Below, one piece after another: positions 7,186 through 12,800 of a DNA stretch of 12,806 bases (its first letter is position 1; each line of letters begins with the position of its first letter). Origin of the DNA: JABFRJ01 sp964389095 (GTDB lineage Bacteria; Pseudomonadota; Alphaproteobacteria; Rhizobiales; Hyphomicrobiaceae); the NCBI GenBank assembly GCA_964389095.1, contig CAYMEB010000136.1, positions 1-12,806 on the forward strand. The letters are read 5' to 3'. Both the position numbers and the translations under genes were made by a program. The notes beneath the pieces were generated by a model, which saw nothing but the letters and a program-made list of their open reading frames with translations, searched no databases and was not told where the DNA came from.

Positions 7186-8379
7186 TCAGCTCAGGATGCC
7201 GCGCCGGCGCGCGCCTTCGGCCAGAGCGTAAGCGAGCGTGATCAGCAGGCAGGCCACGGAAAAGCTTGCGAAGGTGGTGGCAACGTCCCAGCGATCCACC
7301 AGCGGTCCGCTCACGAGTGGTGAAAGGAACTGGCCGAGGAAGATGCTCGTGGTGAGAATGCCGGAGGCGCGGCCCCGCATCGACGCGGGCGTACGCTCCA
7401 TCACCAGCGCATTGTTGATCGGGAAAAGCCAGCCGTAGCCTGCCCCTGCGATCGCGGATCCGATCAGCACTGCGGCGTACGACCTGGAGGTCGCGATGAT
7501 CACAAATCCGAGGGCCGTGAGCCCGAAAATGAGCGCGTAGGTCGGGAACGGCCGAAGGCGCGCCTGCATCCGGGGATAGCTGAGCGCCAGGCTGGCCATC
7601 GTCAGATTGCTCACGGCGACAGCGATGCCCGACAGCAAGGGCGACGTGATTCCAACGTCCTTCAAGAGGAACGGCAGTTTCGTCGGGATGAGGTAGAAGA
7701 CGATCATGGACAACATGGCCGTCGAGCCGACCAGCGCTAGAATGCCCACGGGGAGTTGCTCGACATCGGCGTTGGTCGCATCGGCGACGCGTTGGGGTTC
7801 CCTCAACCAGACGAGTGCGACCGGAATCATGGCGAGCGCGCTCAGATAGACCAGGAAGGGGTAACGCCAGCCGAGTTCCCCGAGCGCACCCCCGATCAAT
7901 AGAAAGAGCATCCCTGCTCCAGACATGACTGCGGCCTGGGTGCCGAGCAGCCGCTGCCGGGCGGCGCCGTGATAGCGATCGGCGATCATTGCCATGGCGG
8001 AAGTCATGGTTCCGCCGATGCCCACCCCGAGCGCCATGCGGCCGATCAGAATGGCTGTCAGCGAGGATGCGAAGGCCCCGGACGCGCCCGCGACCGCGTA
8101 TAGGGTCAATGCGCCGAGCATGACCGGCCGCCGTCCGTATCGATCGCAGAGCCAGCCGCCTATTGCAGCCGTCAGCACAATGCCCAGCGACGGCAGAGTC
8201 ATCACGAGCCCGACCAGGGTCGTGACGTACGGTGTATCGCGAAACGTCTCCTTGAGGCCGGGAAGCGACGGAGCGATGGTGGCGTTGGCGATCACCGTCA
8301 GGCTCGCCACGGCGAGCAGCGCCGCTCCGACGACGGCTGGCGGCGCATCGGCGCTCGAATGCAGGTGGCGTTCTTGCAT
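7186..8379 (-). CDS. Major facilitator superfamily transporter
   Basis: This 397-residue protein has about 12 hydrophobic helices. The family signature GGWLCDRYGRRP (about 74-85) lies in the loop between helices 2 and 3, and RMALGVGIGGTMTSAMAMIADRY matches helices 4-5 of the drug:H+ antiporter-like MFS group. It is a proton-coupled inner-membrane transporter; the substrate cannot be read from the sequence. ATG at 8379 is preferred, with a modest AGGCAGG just before it, over a TTG at 8412. It is the first gene of a minus-strand run, 71 nt upstream of ubiE, and is divergent from the adenylate-kinase-like gene across a 165-bp region containing a dyad that could be a shared operator. Confidence 0.9.
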   Translation of the reverse strand: MQERHLHSSADAPPAVVGAALLAVASLTVIANATIAPSLPGLKETFRDTPYVTTLVGLVMTLPSLGIVLTAAIGGWLCDRYGRRPVMLGALTLYAVAGASGAFASSLTAILIGRMALGVGIGGTMTSAMAMIADRYHGAARQRLLGTQAAVMSGAGMLFLLIGGALGELGWRYPFLVYLSALAMIPVALVWLREPQRVADATNADVEQLPVGILALVGSTAMLSMIVFYLIPTKLPFLLKDVGITSPLLSGIAVAVSNLTMASLALSYPRMQARLRPFPTYALIFGLTALGFVIIATSRSYAAVLIGSAIAGAGYGWLFPINNALVMERTPASMRGRASGILTTSIFLGQFLSPLVSGPLVDRWDVATTFASFSVACLLITLAYALAEGARRRGILS

Positions 8380-8462
8380 ATGCCTGCCTAACAGGGAGCG
8401 GCGAAGGTGCAAACCTCGGCCGGCCGCAAGTCAGCCGTGCAGTCGCGTCGGCGGGTTCAACT

Positions 8463-8485
8463 ACAACCGTGACGGTCGCGGTTGT
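8463..8485. promoter_or_regulatory. Dyad in the divergent MFS / kinase-like intergenic region
   Basis: ACAACCG (8463-8469) and CGGTTGT (8479-8485) form a perfect 7-bp inverted repeat with a 9-nt centre, in the 165-bp gap between two divergent starts. This is the size and place expected of a dimeric repressor site. No neighbouring regulator gene is present to pair with it, and short dyads arise by chance in GC-rich DNA, so this is a weak call. Confidence 0.35.
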
Positions 8486-8544
8486 CCTTTCACTCCGCGT
8501 GGGGCTGGCAAGCGCGGCGTTGCATCGGGCTCGAGCGAGGCGTA

Positions 8545-9069
8545 ATGCGCAGAGTGCTCGTTATCGGACCGCCGGGGAGCGGGAAGACGACCTTCGCCTT
8601 GGCGCTGGGCGCTCGGACCGGGCTGCCGGTGGTTCATCTCGATGCCGAGTACTGGAAGCCCGGCTGGGAGATGCCCGATACCGTGTCGTGGCGGACTAGG
8701 GTCGGCGAACTGGTCGAGCGGGATGCCTGGATCATGGACGGAAACTACGACCGCTCGCTCGATCTGCGCCTGACGCGCGCGGACACCCTCTTCCGCTTCG
8801 ATACCGGGCGTCTCAGATGCCTGCGTCGTGTGCTGTGGCGTGTCGCGCGTGGCTATGGAACGGTGCGGCCGGACATGGCGGCAGGCTGCCCTGAGAGGAT
8901 CGACTTGGATTTTCTGCGCTACATCTGGCATTTTCCCGATGTTCATGGGCCCCGGTCGGCCGCGACGGTCGCGGCGCTCGGCCAACATGTCGATAAGATC
9001 ATCATCCGCAGCGACCGGCAGGCCAGAGCCGTTCTTGCGAGCATCGATCAGCGGTCCGTCCATGCCTGA
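8545..9069 (+). CDS. Adenylate-kinase-like P-loop NTPase (FlaR / topology modulation protein type)
   Basis: This 174-residue cytoplasmic protein has a Walker A GPPGSGKTT at 8-16 directly after the first beta strand, then LPVVHLDAEYWKPGW and WIMDGNYDRSLDLRLTRADT, the two blocks that define the FlaR-like group of small nucleoside-monophosphate-kinase folds. The group is annotated as topology modulation protein, but the true substrate is not established. ATG at 8545 is chosen because the P-loop then sits at its usual distance from the N-terminus and GCGAGG lies 4 nt upstream; an ATG at 8482 would add 21 unlike residues and run through the intergenic dyad. Its stop lies 8 nt inside the next gene, so the kinase and the COQ10-like gene are co-translated. 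Confidence 0.85.
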   Translation: MRRVLVIGPPGSGKTTFALALGARTGLPVVHLDAEYWKPGWEMPDTVSWRTRVGELVERDAWIMDGNYDRSLDLRLTRADTLFRFDTGRLRCLRRVLWRVARGYGTVRPDMAAGCPERIDLDFLRYIWHFPDVHGPRSAATVAALGQHVDKIIIRSDRQARAVLASIDQRSVHA

Positions 9070-9526
9070 ATTCAACATGCGCAAGCGCGTCGCCTTCAGT
9101 GCTCGACAAATGTACGAGCTGGTAGCCGACGTGGAGCGTTATCCAGAGTTCCTCCCCCTGTGCGAGGAGTTGGAGATCAAGTCGCGCCAGGTGAGCCCGG
9201 ACGGGGAGCTGCTGATCGCGGAGATGCGCGTGGGCTACGGTGCGGTCAAAGAGCGCTTCACCAGCCAGGTGCAGTTGATGCCCGCCGGCCCAACCGTGAG
9301 GGCGGATTACGTCGACGGCCCTTTTCGTCATCTCGAGAACCGTTGGACGTTTCACGATGTCACGGACGGCTGCGACGTCGATTTTTTCATCTCCTACGAG
9401 TTCAAATCAGCAATTCTCGGGATGCTGGTAGGAAGCGTCTTCGATCACGCCTTCAGAAAGTTCACGACGGCATTCGAGGAGCGGGCCTATCGCGTCTATG
9501 GTTCGCCCGCCAAGCAGCGGCAATAG
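9062..9526 (+). CDS. COQ10/RatA-like START-domain protein (ubiquinone-binding)
   Basis: This 154-residue protein is one whole polyketide cyclase/START domain. Family marks are the MYELVADVERYPEFLPLCEEL block near residues 16-36, the VGYGAVKERFTSQV strand, PFRHLENRWTF and the C-terminal helix FDHAFRKFTTAFEERAYRVYG. Alphaproteobacterial members are COQ10 orthologues, thought to bind ubiquinone and aid its use in respiration; E. coli RatA belongs to the same family and is sometimes labelled a toxin, a poor guide to function here. ATG at 9062 gives the usual MPxF opening and overlaps the upstream gene by 8 nt. In many Rhizobiales this gene follows lipA, so its place behind a FlaR-like kinase is unusual. 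Confidence 0.9.
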   Translation: MPEFNMRKRVAFSARQMYELVADVERYPEFLPLCEELEIKSRQVSPDGELLIAEMRVGYGAVKERFTSQVQLMPAGPTVRADYVDGPFRHLENRWTFHDVTDGCDVDFFISYEFKSAILGMLVGSVFDHAFRKFTTAFEERAYRVYGSPAKQRQ

Positions 9527-9543
9527 CTTCGATGGAGGCGGCA

Positions 9544-10497
9544 ATGGAACCGCAGCTGTACGGGATTCATCACGTGACCTGCGTGACGGCCGACCCGCGT
9601 GAGAACCGGAGGTTCTATTGCGACCTCCTGGGGATGCGGCTGGTCAAGAAGACGGTGAACCAGGACGACGTCAGCGCCTATCATCTCTTCTATGGCGACG
9701 GCCCGGGGAGCGCTGGATCGGACATCACCTTTTTCCATTGGCCGGTTGCGCCGGAGCGCCGCGGCAGCCGGTCGGTGATCGAGACTGGGCTTCGGCTCGC
9801 GAGCCGCGCTTCGCTCGAATGGTGGCGCGAACGATTGACCAGGGAGGGCCTCGAGGTCGGGCAGATCGGGATGCGGGCCGGTAGGGCGCACCTGTCGTTC
9901 GAGGACAGGGAAGGACAGCGGCTGGCGTTCGTGGTCGATGAAAGCGGGGGTGTGCGTCATGCGTGGGACAAGAGCCCGGTTCCCGCGGAGCACCAGATTC
10001 TCGGCTTGGGGCCGCCAGTGCTTGCGGTTCCGCGACCGGATAAGACCGGGATGCTGCTCACGGCGATCATGCAGATGAGGTTGCGCTCCGACCTGCCGGC
10101 GGCGGCGGGGCCGCACGGATCGGCCCTCGCCGTCTACGAAATGGGTAGCGGCGGGGCACATGCCGAAGTGCATGTCGTCGAGGACAGCGGTGCGACGGCG
10201 GGGCAGGGGGCCGGCAGCGTTCATCACATCGCCTTCCGCACGCCCGACGTGGCCGGGTTGAGCGCGTGGGCGCAGCGCGTTTCCGCGATTGGTATCCGCT
10301 CGAGTGGCGAAGTCGAGCGCTACTATTTCCGCTCGCTCTATTTCCGCGAGCCGGGCGGCGTCCTTTTCGAGATCGCAACCGATACACCCGGTTTCGCGGT
10401 CGACGAGCCTATGGCTGTTCTGGGGGAGCGGCTCTCCTTGCCGCCGTTTCTGGAAGGCAGGCGCGCCGAGATCGAGGCTGGTCTCAGTCCGCTGTAA
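9544..10497 (+). CDS. Ring-cleaving dioxygenase, VOC/glyoxalase superfamily (PcpA/LinE/MhqO type)
   Basis: This 317-residue cytoplasmic protein has two VOC domains. The N-terminal GIHHVTCVTADPRENRRFY (7-25) and RLVKKTVNQDD (32-42) and the C-terminal VHHIAFRTPD (226-235) and GGVLFEIATDTPGF (271-284) are typical of Fe(II) hydroquinone-type ring-cleaving dioxygenases. The expected metal ligands are present: a His of the first HH pair, a His of the second and Glu276. Real substrates in this family range from hydroquinones to uncharacterised quinols; none can be fixed here. ATG at 9544 is chosen over 9532 because GGAGG lies 5 nt before it. It follows the COQ10-like gene by 17 nt and is likely in the same operon. 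Confidence 0.9.
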   Translation: MEPQLYGIHHVTCVTADPRENRRFYCDLLGMRLVKKTVNQDDVSAYHLFYGDGPGSAGSDITFFHWPVAPERRGSRSVIETGLRLASRASLEWWRERLTREGLEVGQIGMRAGRAHLSFEDREGQRLAFVVDESGGVRHAWDKSPVPAEHQILGLGPPVLAVPRPDKTGMLLTAIMQMRLRSDLPAAAGPHGSALAVYEMGSGGAHAEVHVVEDSGATAGQGAGSVHHIAFRTPDVAGLSAWAQRVSAIGIRSSGEVERYYFRSLYFREPGGVLFEIATDTPGFAVDEPMAVLGERLSLPPFLEGRRAEIEAGLSPL

Positions 10498-10513
10498 GCG
10501 CCCCATCGCGTCC

Positions 10514-10563
10514 CGAACTCCTAATGCCGTCCCATCACCGCGTCGATCGGCATTAAGAGTTCG
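10514..10563. repeat. 50-bp near-perfect inverted repeat upstream of the small RNA
   Basis: The arms 10514-10529 and 10548-10563 are 16 nt each and pair at 15 positions, with one C/A mismatch (10521 with 10556) and an 18-nt centre. The right arm is CGGCATTAAGAGTTCG and the left arm, read on the other strand, is CGGCATTAGGAGTTCG. It begins 17 nt after the dioxygenase stop and ends within the promoter region of the small RNA. It could be an operator bound by a dimer or a hairpin at the end of the upstream mRNA; there is no T-run, so it is not a standard intrinsic terminator. Confidence 0.75.
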
Positions 10564-10568
10564 CTAAC
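10553..10568 (+). promoter_or_regulatory. CtrA-like box (TTAA-N7-CTAAC) before the small RNA
   Basis: TTAA (10553-10556), seven bases, then CTAAC (10564-10568) differs by one base from TTAA-N7-TTAAC, the full recognition site of the cell-cycle regulator CtrA. A weak -10 candidate TAGAGT (10579-10584) would put the box near -38 to -23, the usual position at CtrA-dependent promoters. The first half-site lies in the right arm of the dyad. The site is also about 310 nt upstream of rcdA. Confidence 0.45.
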
Positions 10569-10584
10569 CAATCCGGCCTAGAGT

Positions 10585-10679
10585 GTCCCGTATCCAGACA
10601 TCTGGACCTGAGCGGCTACGCTGCTCTGTTTTGACGCCTCCCTGTCGACTTTCGAGCCGCCTCTGGCGACTCTTTTTTT
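10585..10679 (+). ncRNA. Small RNA with anti-Shine-Dalgarno loop and intrinsic terminator (possible suhB/alpha-r14 type)
   Basis: About 95 nt of structured sequence contains no convincing gene. Three hairpins follow in order: TCCAG/CTGGA (10593-10597 with 10602-10606); a 7-bp stem GAGCGGC/GCTGCTC with one G-U pair (10610-10626); and a terminator (10654-10679). Between the second and third lies an unpaired stretch with CCTCCC (10637-10642), complementary to Shine-Dalgarno sequences. This layout is typical of trans-acting, Hfq-type riboregulators in Rhizobiales, and the wording recalls the suhB/alpha-r14 family, but that match is from memory and unchecked. The 5' end is uncertain by some 10 nt. 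It lies between the dioxygenase gene and rcdA, reading toward rcdA. Confidence 0.65.
10654..10679 (+). terminator. Intrinsic terminator of the small RNA
   Basis: GAGCCGCC (10654-10661) pairs with GGCGACTC (10665-10672) around a TCT loop, giving seven pairs and one C/A mismatch, followed at once by seven T (10673-10679). It is the clearest terminator on the plus strand. It should separate the small RNA, and any read-through from the dioxygenase operon, from rcdA. Confidence 0.85.
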
Positions 10680-10814
10680 GCCTCAGGAGCAGAAAAACGA
10701 GGGACGACAGCGGGTGTTGCATCGAACTTGCAAGGACAGGGCACTGTGGATGGTCGCCGGCAAATCGTGCTCGGCCATCAAACGCTCCAATTTTGGGGCA
10801 TGTTGTTCACCGTC

Positions 10815-10847
10815 GCCTGCAAGCTTGGTCGATGCTAGGCTGCAGGC
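10815..10847. repeat. Inverted repeat just upstream of rcdA
   Basis: GCCTGCA (10815-10821) and TGCAGGC (10841-10847) are a perfect 7-bp dyad with a 19-nt centre, ending 28 nt before the rcdA ATG. It lies either in the rcdA promoter or in its 5' leader, where it could fold. The rest of 10680-10875 shows no gene and no convincing -35/-10 pair. Confidence 0.4.
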
Positions 10848-10875
10848 AGTGAGTAGCGTGGGGAAGTAATTCGCG

Positions 10876-11421
10876 ATGTCTTCGGGTGGCAACGATTCAG
10901 GCGTGCGTGGCGTAACCGTATCGTTCGGGGCGCATTTTGCGCAATCCGATCAATTCGACGCTATCTTCAAGGAAGGCATGGCGCTGGTCGAGAAGACCGC
11001 GGCCTACCTCGACGGAGAGGGGCGTACGGCGGCGAAGGGCCTCCAGGGTCCCCTGAGCCTCGTCTATGCAACCGAAAGCATGCGTTTGACCACGCGCCTC
11101 CTGGAACTGGCTTCCTGGCTGCTCGTCCGGCGCGCGCTCAAGGATGGCGAGATCAGCGAGACGGAAGCGCAGCAGAAGCGCGAGCGGATCAAGCTGCAGC
11201 CACTCGGTCGCCCCGCGCACGTCAAAGGTTTCGAGGAGCTTCCTGCCGGCTTCCAGGCTCTCGTTCTGCAAAGCTTTGCGCTCAACGATCGCATTCTCAA
11301 GCTCGACGCGGCGCTGAATGCGTCGGTGACCGATACACAGGCGGCGACGGAGAATCCGCTGGTCGGCCAGTTCGCCAAACTCGAGGCGGCGTTCGGTGGG
11401 CGCCGGGTCGCCCGCCACTGA
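10876..11421 (+). CDS. rcdA: RcdA family protein (DUF1465), adaptor for CtrA degradation
   Basis: This 181-residue cytoplasmic, mostly helical protein has the DUF1465 core: VSFGAHFAQSDQFDAIFKEGMALVE, AAYLDGEGR and the highly typical LSLVYATESMRLTTRLLELASWLLVRRA, with a charged EISETEAQQKRERIKLQPLGR stretch after it. In Caulobacter RcdA works with CpdR and PopA to deliver CtrA to the ClpXP protease at the stalked pole; orthologues occur across Alphaproteobacteria. Length matches the family. ATG at 10876 has GGGGAAG 9 nt upstream. It stands alone on this strand behind a 378-nt gap that holds a small RNA and a CtrA-like box, and it faces the MAPEG gene at 10 nt. The exact partners in this organism are inferred. 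Confidence 0.9.
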   Translation: MSSGGNDSGVRGVTVSFGAHFAQSDQFDAIFKEGMALVEKTAAYLDGEGRTAAKGLQGPLSLVYATESMRLTTRLLELASWLLVRRALKDGEISETEAQQKRERIKLQPLGRPAHVKGFEELPAGFQALVLQSFALNDRILKLDAALNASVTDTQAATENPLVGQFAKLEAAFGGRRVARH

Positions 11422-11431
11422 ACGTGACAGA

Positions 11432-11854
11432 TCAGCGGCGCATCGCGATCGCAGTCCCGAAATCGATCCACATCGCCAGCAGAACGGCAACCCCGGCGGC
11501 GAATGCCAAGAACCGGTAGCGGATCACGTTCGCGCCGGCATGGATGATCGCGTGCAGCACTCTGAGTGCCACGAAAACCCATGCCATGAAGATCATGCGG
11601 TCGGTGACGCTTCCGGTGCCCAGTGCGAGGGCGACCAGCGCATAGAACAGCACGGGCATCTCGAACTGGTTGTGGAAACTCGCGGCCAGCTTCGTCGGGC
11701 CGGGGGGCCAGGCATCCTGACCCAATGCGATCTGTGAAACCTTCACCTCCTTGCGGCTCAAGGCGCCCATCCGCGCTCGCGCGGTTGCGAGAAGCAGCAC
11801 GAAGGTCAACAGCACCTGAACCAGTACGGGATAGATGATCGTGGCGGCTCGCAT
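11432..11854 (-). CDS. MAPEG-family membrane protein
   Basis: This 140-residue protein has four hydrophobic segments. It opens with IIYPVLVQVLLTFVLLL, carries the signature FHNQFEMPVLFYALVALAL in the middle and RVLHAIIHAGANVIRYRFLAF in the third helix, all typical of bacterial MAPEG (membrane-associated proteins in eicosanoid and glutathione metabolism). Bacterial members may act on lipophilic electrophiles with glutathione, but no activity can be assigned here. ATG at 11854 is chosen over 11875 because GGAGGAAG lies 8 nt before it and the N-terminus then begins directly with the membrane helix. It lies 60 nt downstream of the META gene on the same strand, possibly co-transcribed. Confidence 0.88.
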   Translation of the reverse strand: MRAATIIYPVLVQVLLTFVLLLATARARMGALSRKEVKVSQIALGQDAWPPGPTKLAASFHNQFEMPVLFYALVALALGTGSVTDRMIFMAWVFVALRVLHAIIHAGANVIRYRFLAFAAGVAVLLAMWIDFGTAIAMRR

Positions 11855-11914
11855 CGGTGCGGCTTCCTCCGGCATGAGCCCTGCTGCCGTCGGCGCGCTT
11901 TCGCGAGTCGCGGC

Positions 11915-12355
11915 TCAGCGCGACAATCTGATCACGACGCCGCCGGACTTGTCGAGCAGCGATAACGAACTGCCGTCGATCCGGAAGGATGCCACATTGC
12001 CCAGTCCATCGAAAAACGCCTTTTCCCGCTCCATCTGCCCCGGACACATCATCTTGGTGCTGCCGAGCCGGTCGATTCCCAGCCGTGCCCCGAACTGACG
12101 ATATGTGGCGAAGAAGCGGTTGCAGGGTCCCCGTCCGGTCACCTGATCGTTCGAAAACTGCAGTGTGCCGCCGCTCGGCATTGCCGTCGTCCCGACCGAG
12201 GTGAGTTGCCATTGGCTACCGGCGAGCGCAGGCTCTGCCGTCTGACCGGCATTGGGCCAGAGCATCGCGACGACCGCCGAGGCCACCGCGAGAGATTTGA
12301 AGATGCCCGAGGGGGCGACGGCCCTGATCGCGCTCAGATGTGTCGTGTCCCGCAT
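11915..12355 (-). CDS. Secreted META-domain protein (HslJ-like)
   Basis: This 146-residue protein has an N-terminal signal: basic residues at 11 and 20, a hydrophobic stretch SLAVASAVVAMLW (21-33) and a likely cleavage after AGQTA (about 40). The mature part is one META domain, starting LAGSQWQLTSVG, with the family block GPCNRFFATY (77-85) and TKMMCPGQMEREKAFFDGL (100-118). Cys78 and Cys104 could form the disulphide seen in such domains. META/HslJ proteins sit in the envelope, and E. coli HslJ is heat-inducible and linked to novobiocin resistance; the role here is unknown. ATG at 12355 is chosen over a GTG at 12397 because the added residues are unlike a signal peptide. The ribosome site is weak. 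Likely first gene of a pair with MAPEG. Confidence 0.85.
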   Translation of the reverse strand: MRDTTHLSAIRAVAPSGIFKSLAVASAVVAMLWPNAGQTAEPALAGSQWQLTSVGTTAMPSGGTLQFSNDQVTGRGPCNRFFATYRQFGARLGIDRLGSTKMMCPGQMEREKAFFDGLGNVASFRIDGSSLSLLDKSGGVVIRLSR

Positions 12356-12397
12356 GTTCCACCACCGTCTCGGAGGATCACGTGTCGATCCAGACAC

Positions 12398-12761
12398 AGC
12401 CTAGTTGTACGGAAGCTGAACGCAAACACGGCTGGCGTGATCCGGCTGTTCACCGAGCCGTGCACCTGGGATTTGAACAGCAGGAACGTGCTCCTGCCCC
12501 GTGGGGTGCGCCTCGGCGGGTTCGGCAGGCGCCTGGTCGAGCGGCAATTCCAAGGCGGCAGATGCGTGGGAGTGGCAGGCGCCAACTCCGCGCATTACGG
12601 GATGCGCAAACCGATCCCGGACCGTGGTCGGTGCCAGAAGGGTCGAATTGCGGCACGGCTTGAACAGCAGGGCCTCGACAGTGGCCTGGCCGCGGCCTCG
12701 ACGATCGATGTGCAATGCAAAGAAGCGCGCCGTCGATGTGGACGCCGGAGCGCGGCGTCAG
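12398..12761. other. Gene-poor region with many short repeats and hairpins
   Basis: No gene can be supported here. What is visible: TTGAACAGCAGG twice (12473-12484, 12660-12671); GGCAGGCGCC twice (12524-12533, 12574-12583); GGCCTCGAC twice (12671-12679, 12694-12702); an 8-bp inverted repeat GCTGTTCA/TGAACAGC (12445-12452, 12474-12481); GCAGGA/TCCTGC (12480-12485, 12492-12497); and a long stem at 12562-12595. A plus frame from 12338 to the window end has no stop, with many G/C third bases in its first half, but it lacks a recognisable protein and runs through a terminator. It may be a decayed gene or a structured RNA. Confidence 0.5.
12562..12595. repeat. Extended hairpin in the gene-poor region
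   Basis: ATGCG pairs with CGCAT (12562-12566, 12591-12595), GGAGT with ACTCC (12569-12573, 12585-12589) and GGC with GCC (12574-12576, 12581-12583), around an AGGC loop with one bulged A and a small internal loop. Thirteen pairs within 34 nt is more than expected by chance, and no T-run follows, so it is not a standard terminator. Confidence 0.55.
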
Positions 12762-12800
12762 AAAAAAATCGGGCCGGCCACGATCGCGTGGCCGGCCCGA
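12762..12800 (-). terminator. Strong intrinsic terminator of a minus-strand gene beyond the window
   Basis: TCGGGCCGGCCACG (12769-12782) and its exact complement (12787-12800) form a perfect 14-bp stem with an ATCG loop. On the plus strand it is preceded by seven A (12762-12768), so transcripts coming from the right would end in a hairpin plus seven U. No minus-strand gene inside the window ends here; the gene it serves must lie to the right. A bidirectional role is unlikely because no T-run follows on the plus strand. Confidence 0.88.

Noticed and set aside
9062..9526. RatA toxin of a toxin-antitoxin pair
   Set aside because: No RatB/antitoxin-like gene is adjacent and alphaproteobacterial members fit COQ10; the toxin label derives from one E. 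coli study system.
9160..9543. N-terminal extension of the dioxygenase frame
   Set aside because: It lies over the COQ10-like gene in another frame; GGAGG at 9534-9538 and the family N-terminus support the start at 9544.
10514..10563. The 50-bp dyad as an intrinsic terminator of the dioxygenase operon
   Set aside because: No T-run follows either arm and the loop is 18 nt, so the standard terminator form is not met.
10583..10869. Short plus-strand frames across the small-RNA region
   Set aside because: They read through the hairpins and terminator, lack ribosome sites and have no family features.
12445..12500. Possible tRNA on the minus strand because of TTCAAATC resembling a T-loop
   Set aside because: The flanking bases do not make a 5-bp T-stem and no acceptor or anticodon arm can be drawn.
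12401..12715. A 104-codon minus-strand frame
   Set aside because: Composition rich in His, Arg and Pro with no domain; looks like a shadow frame.
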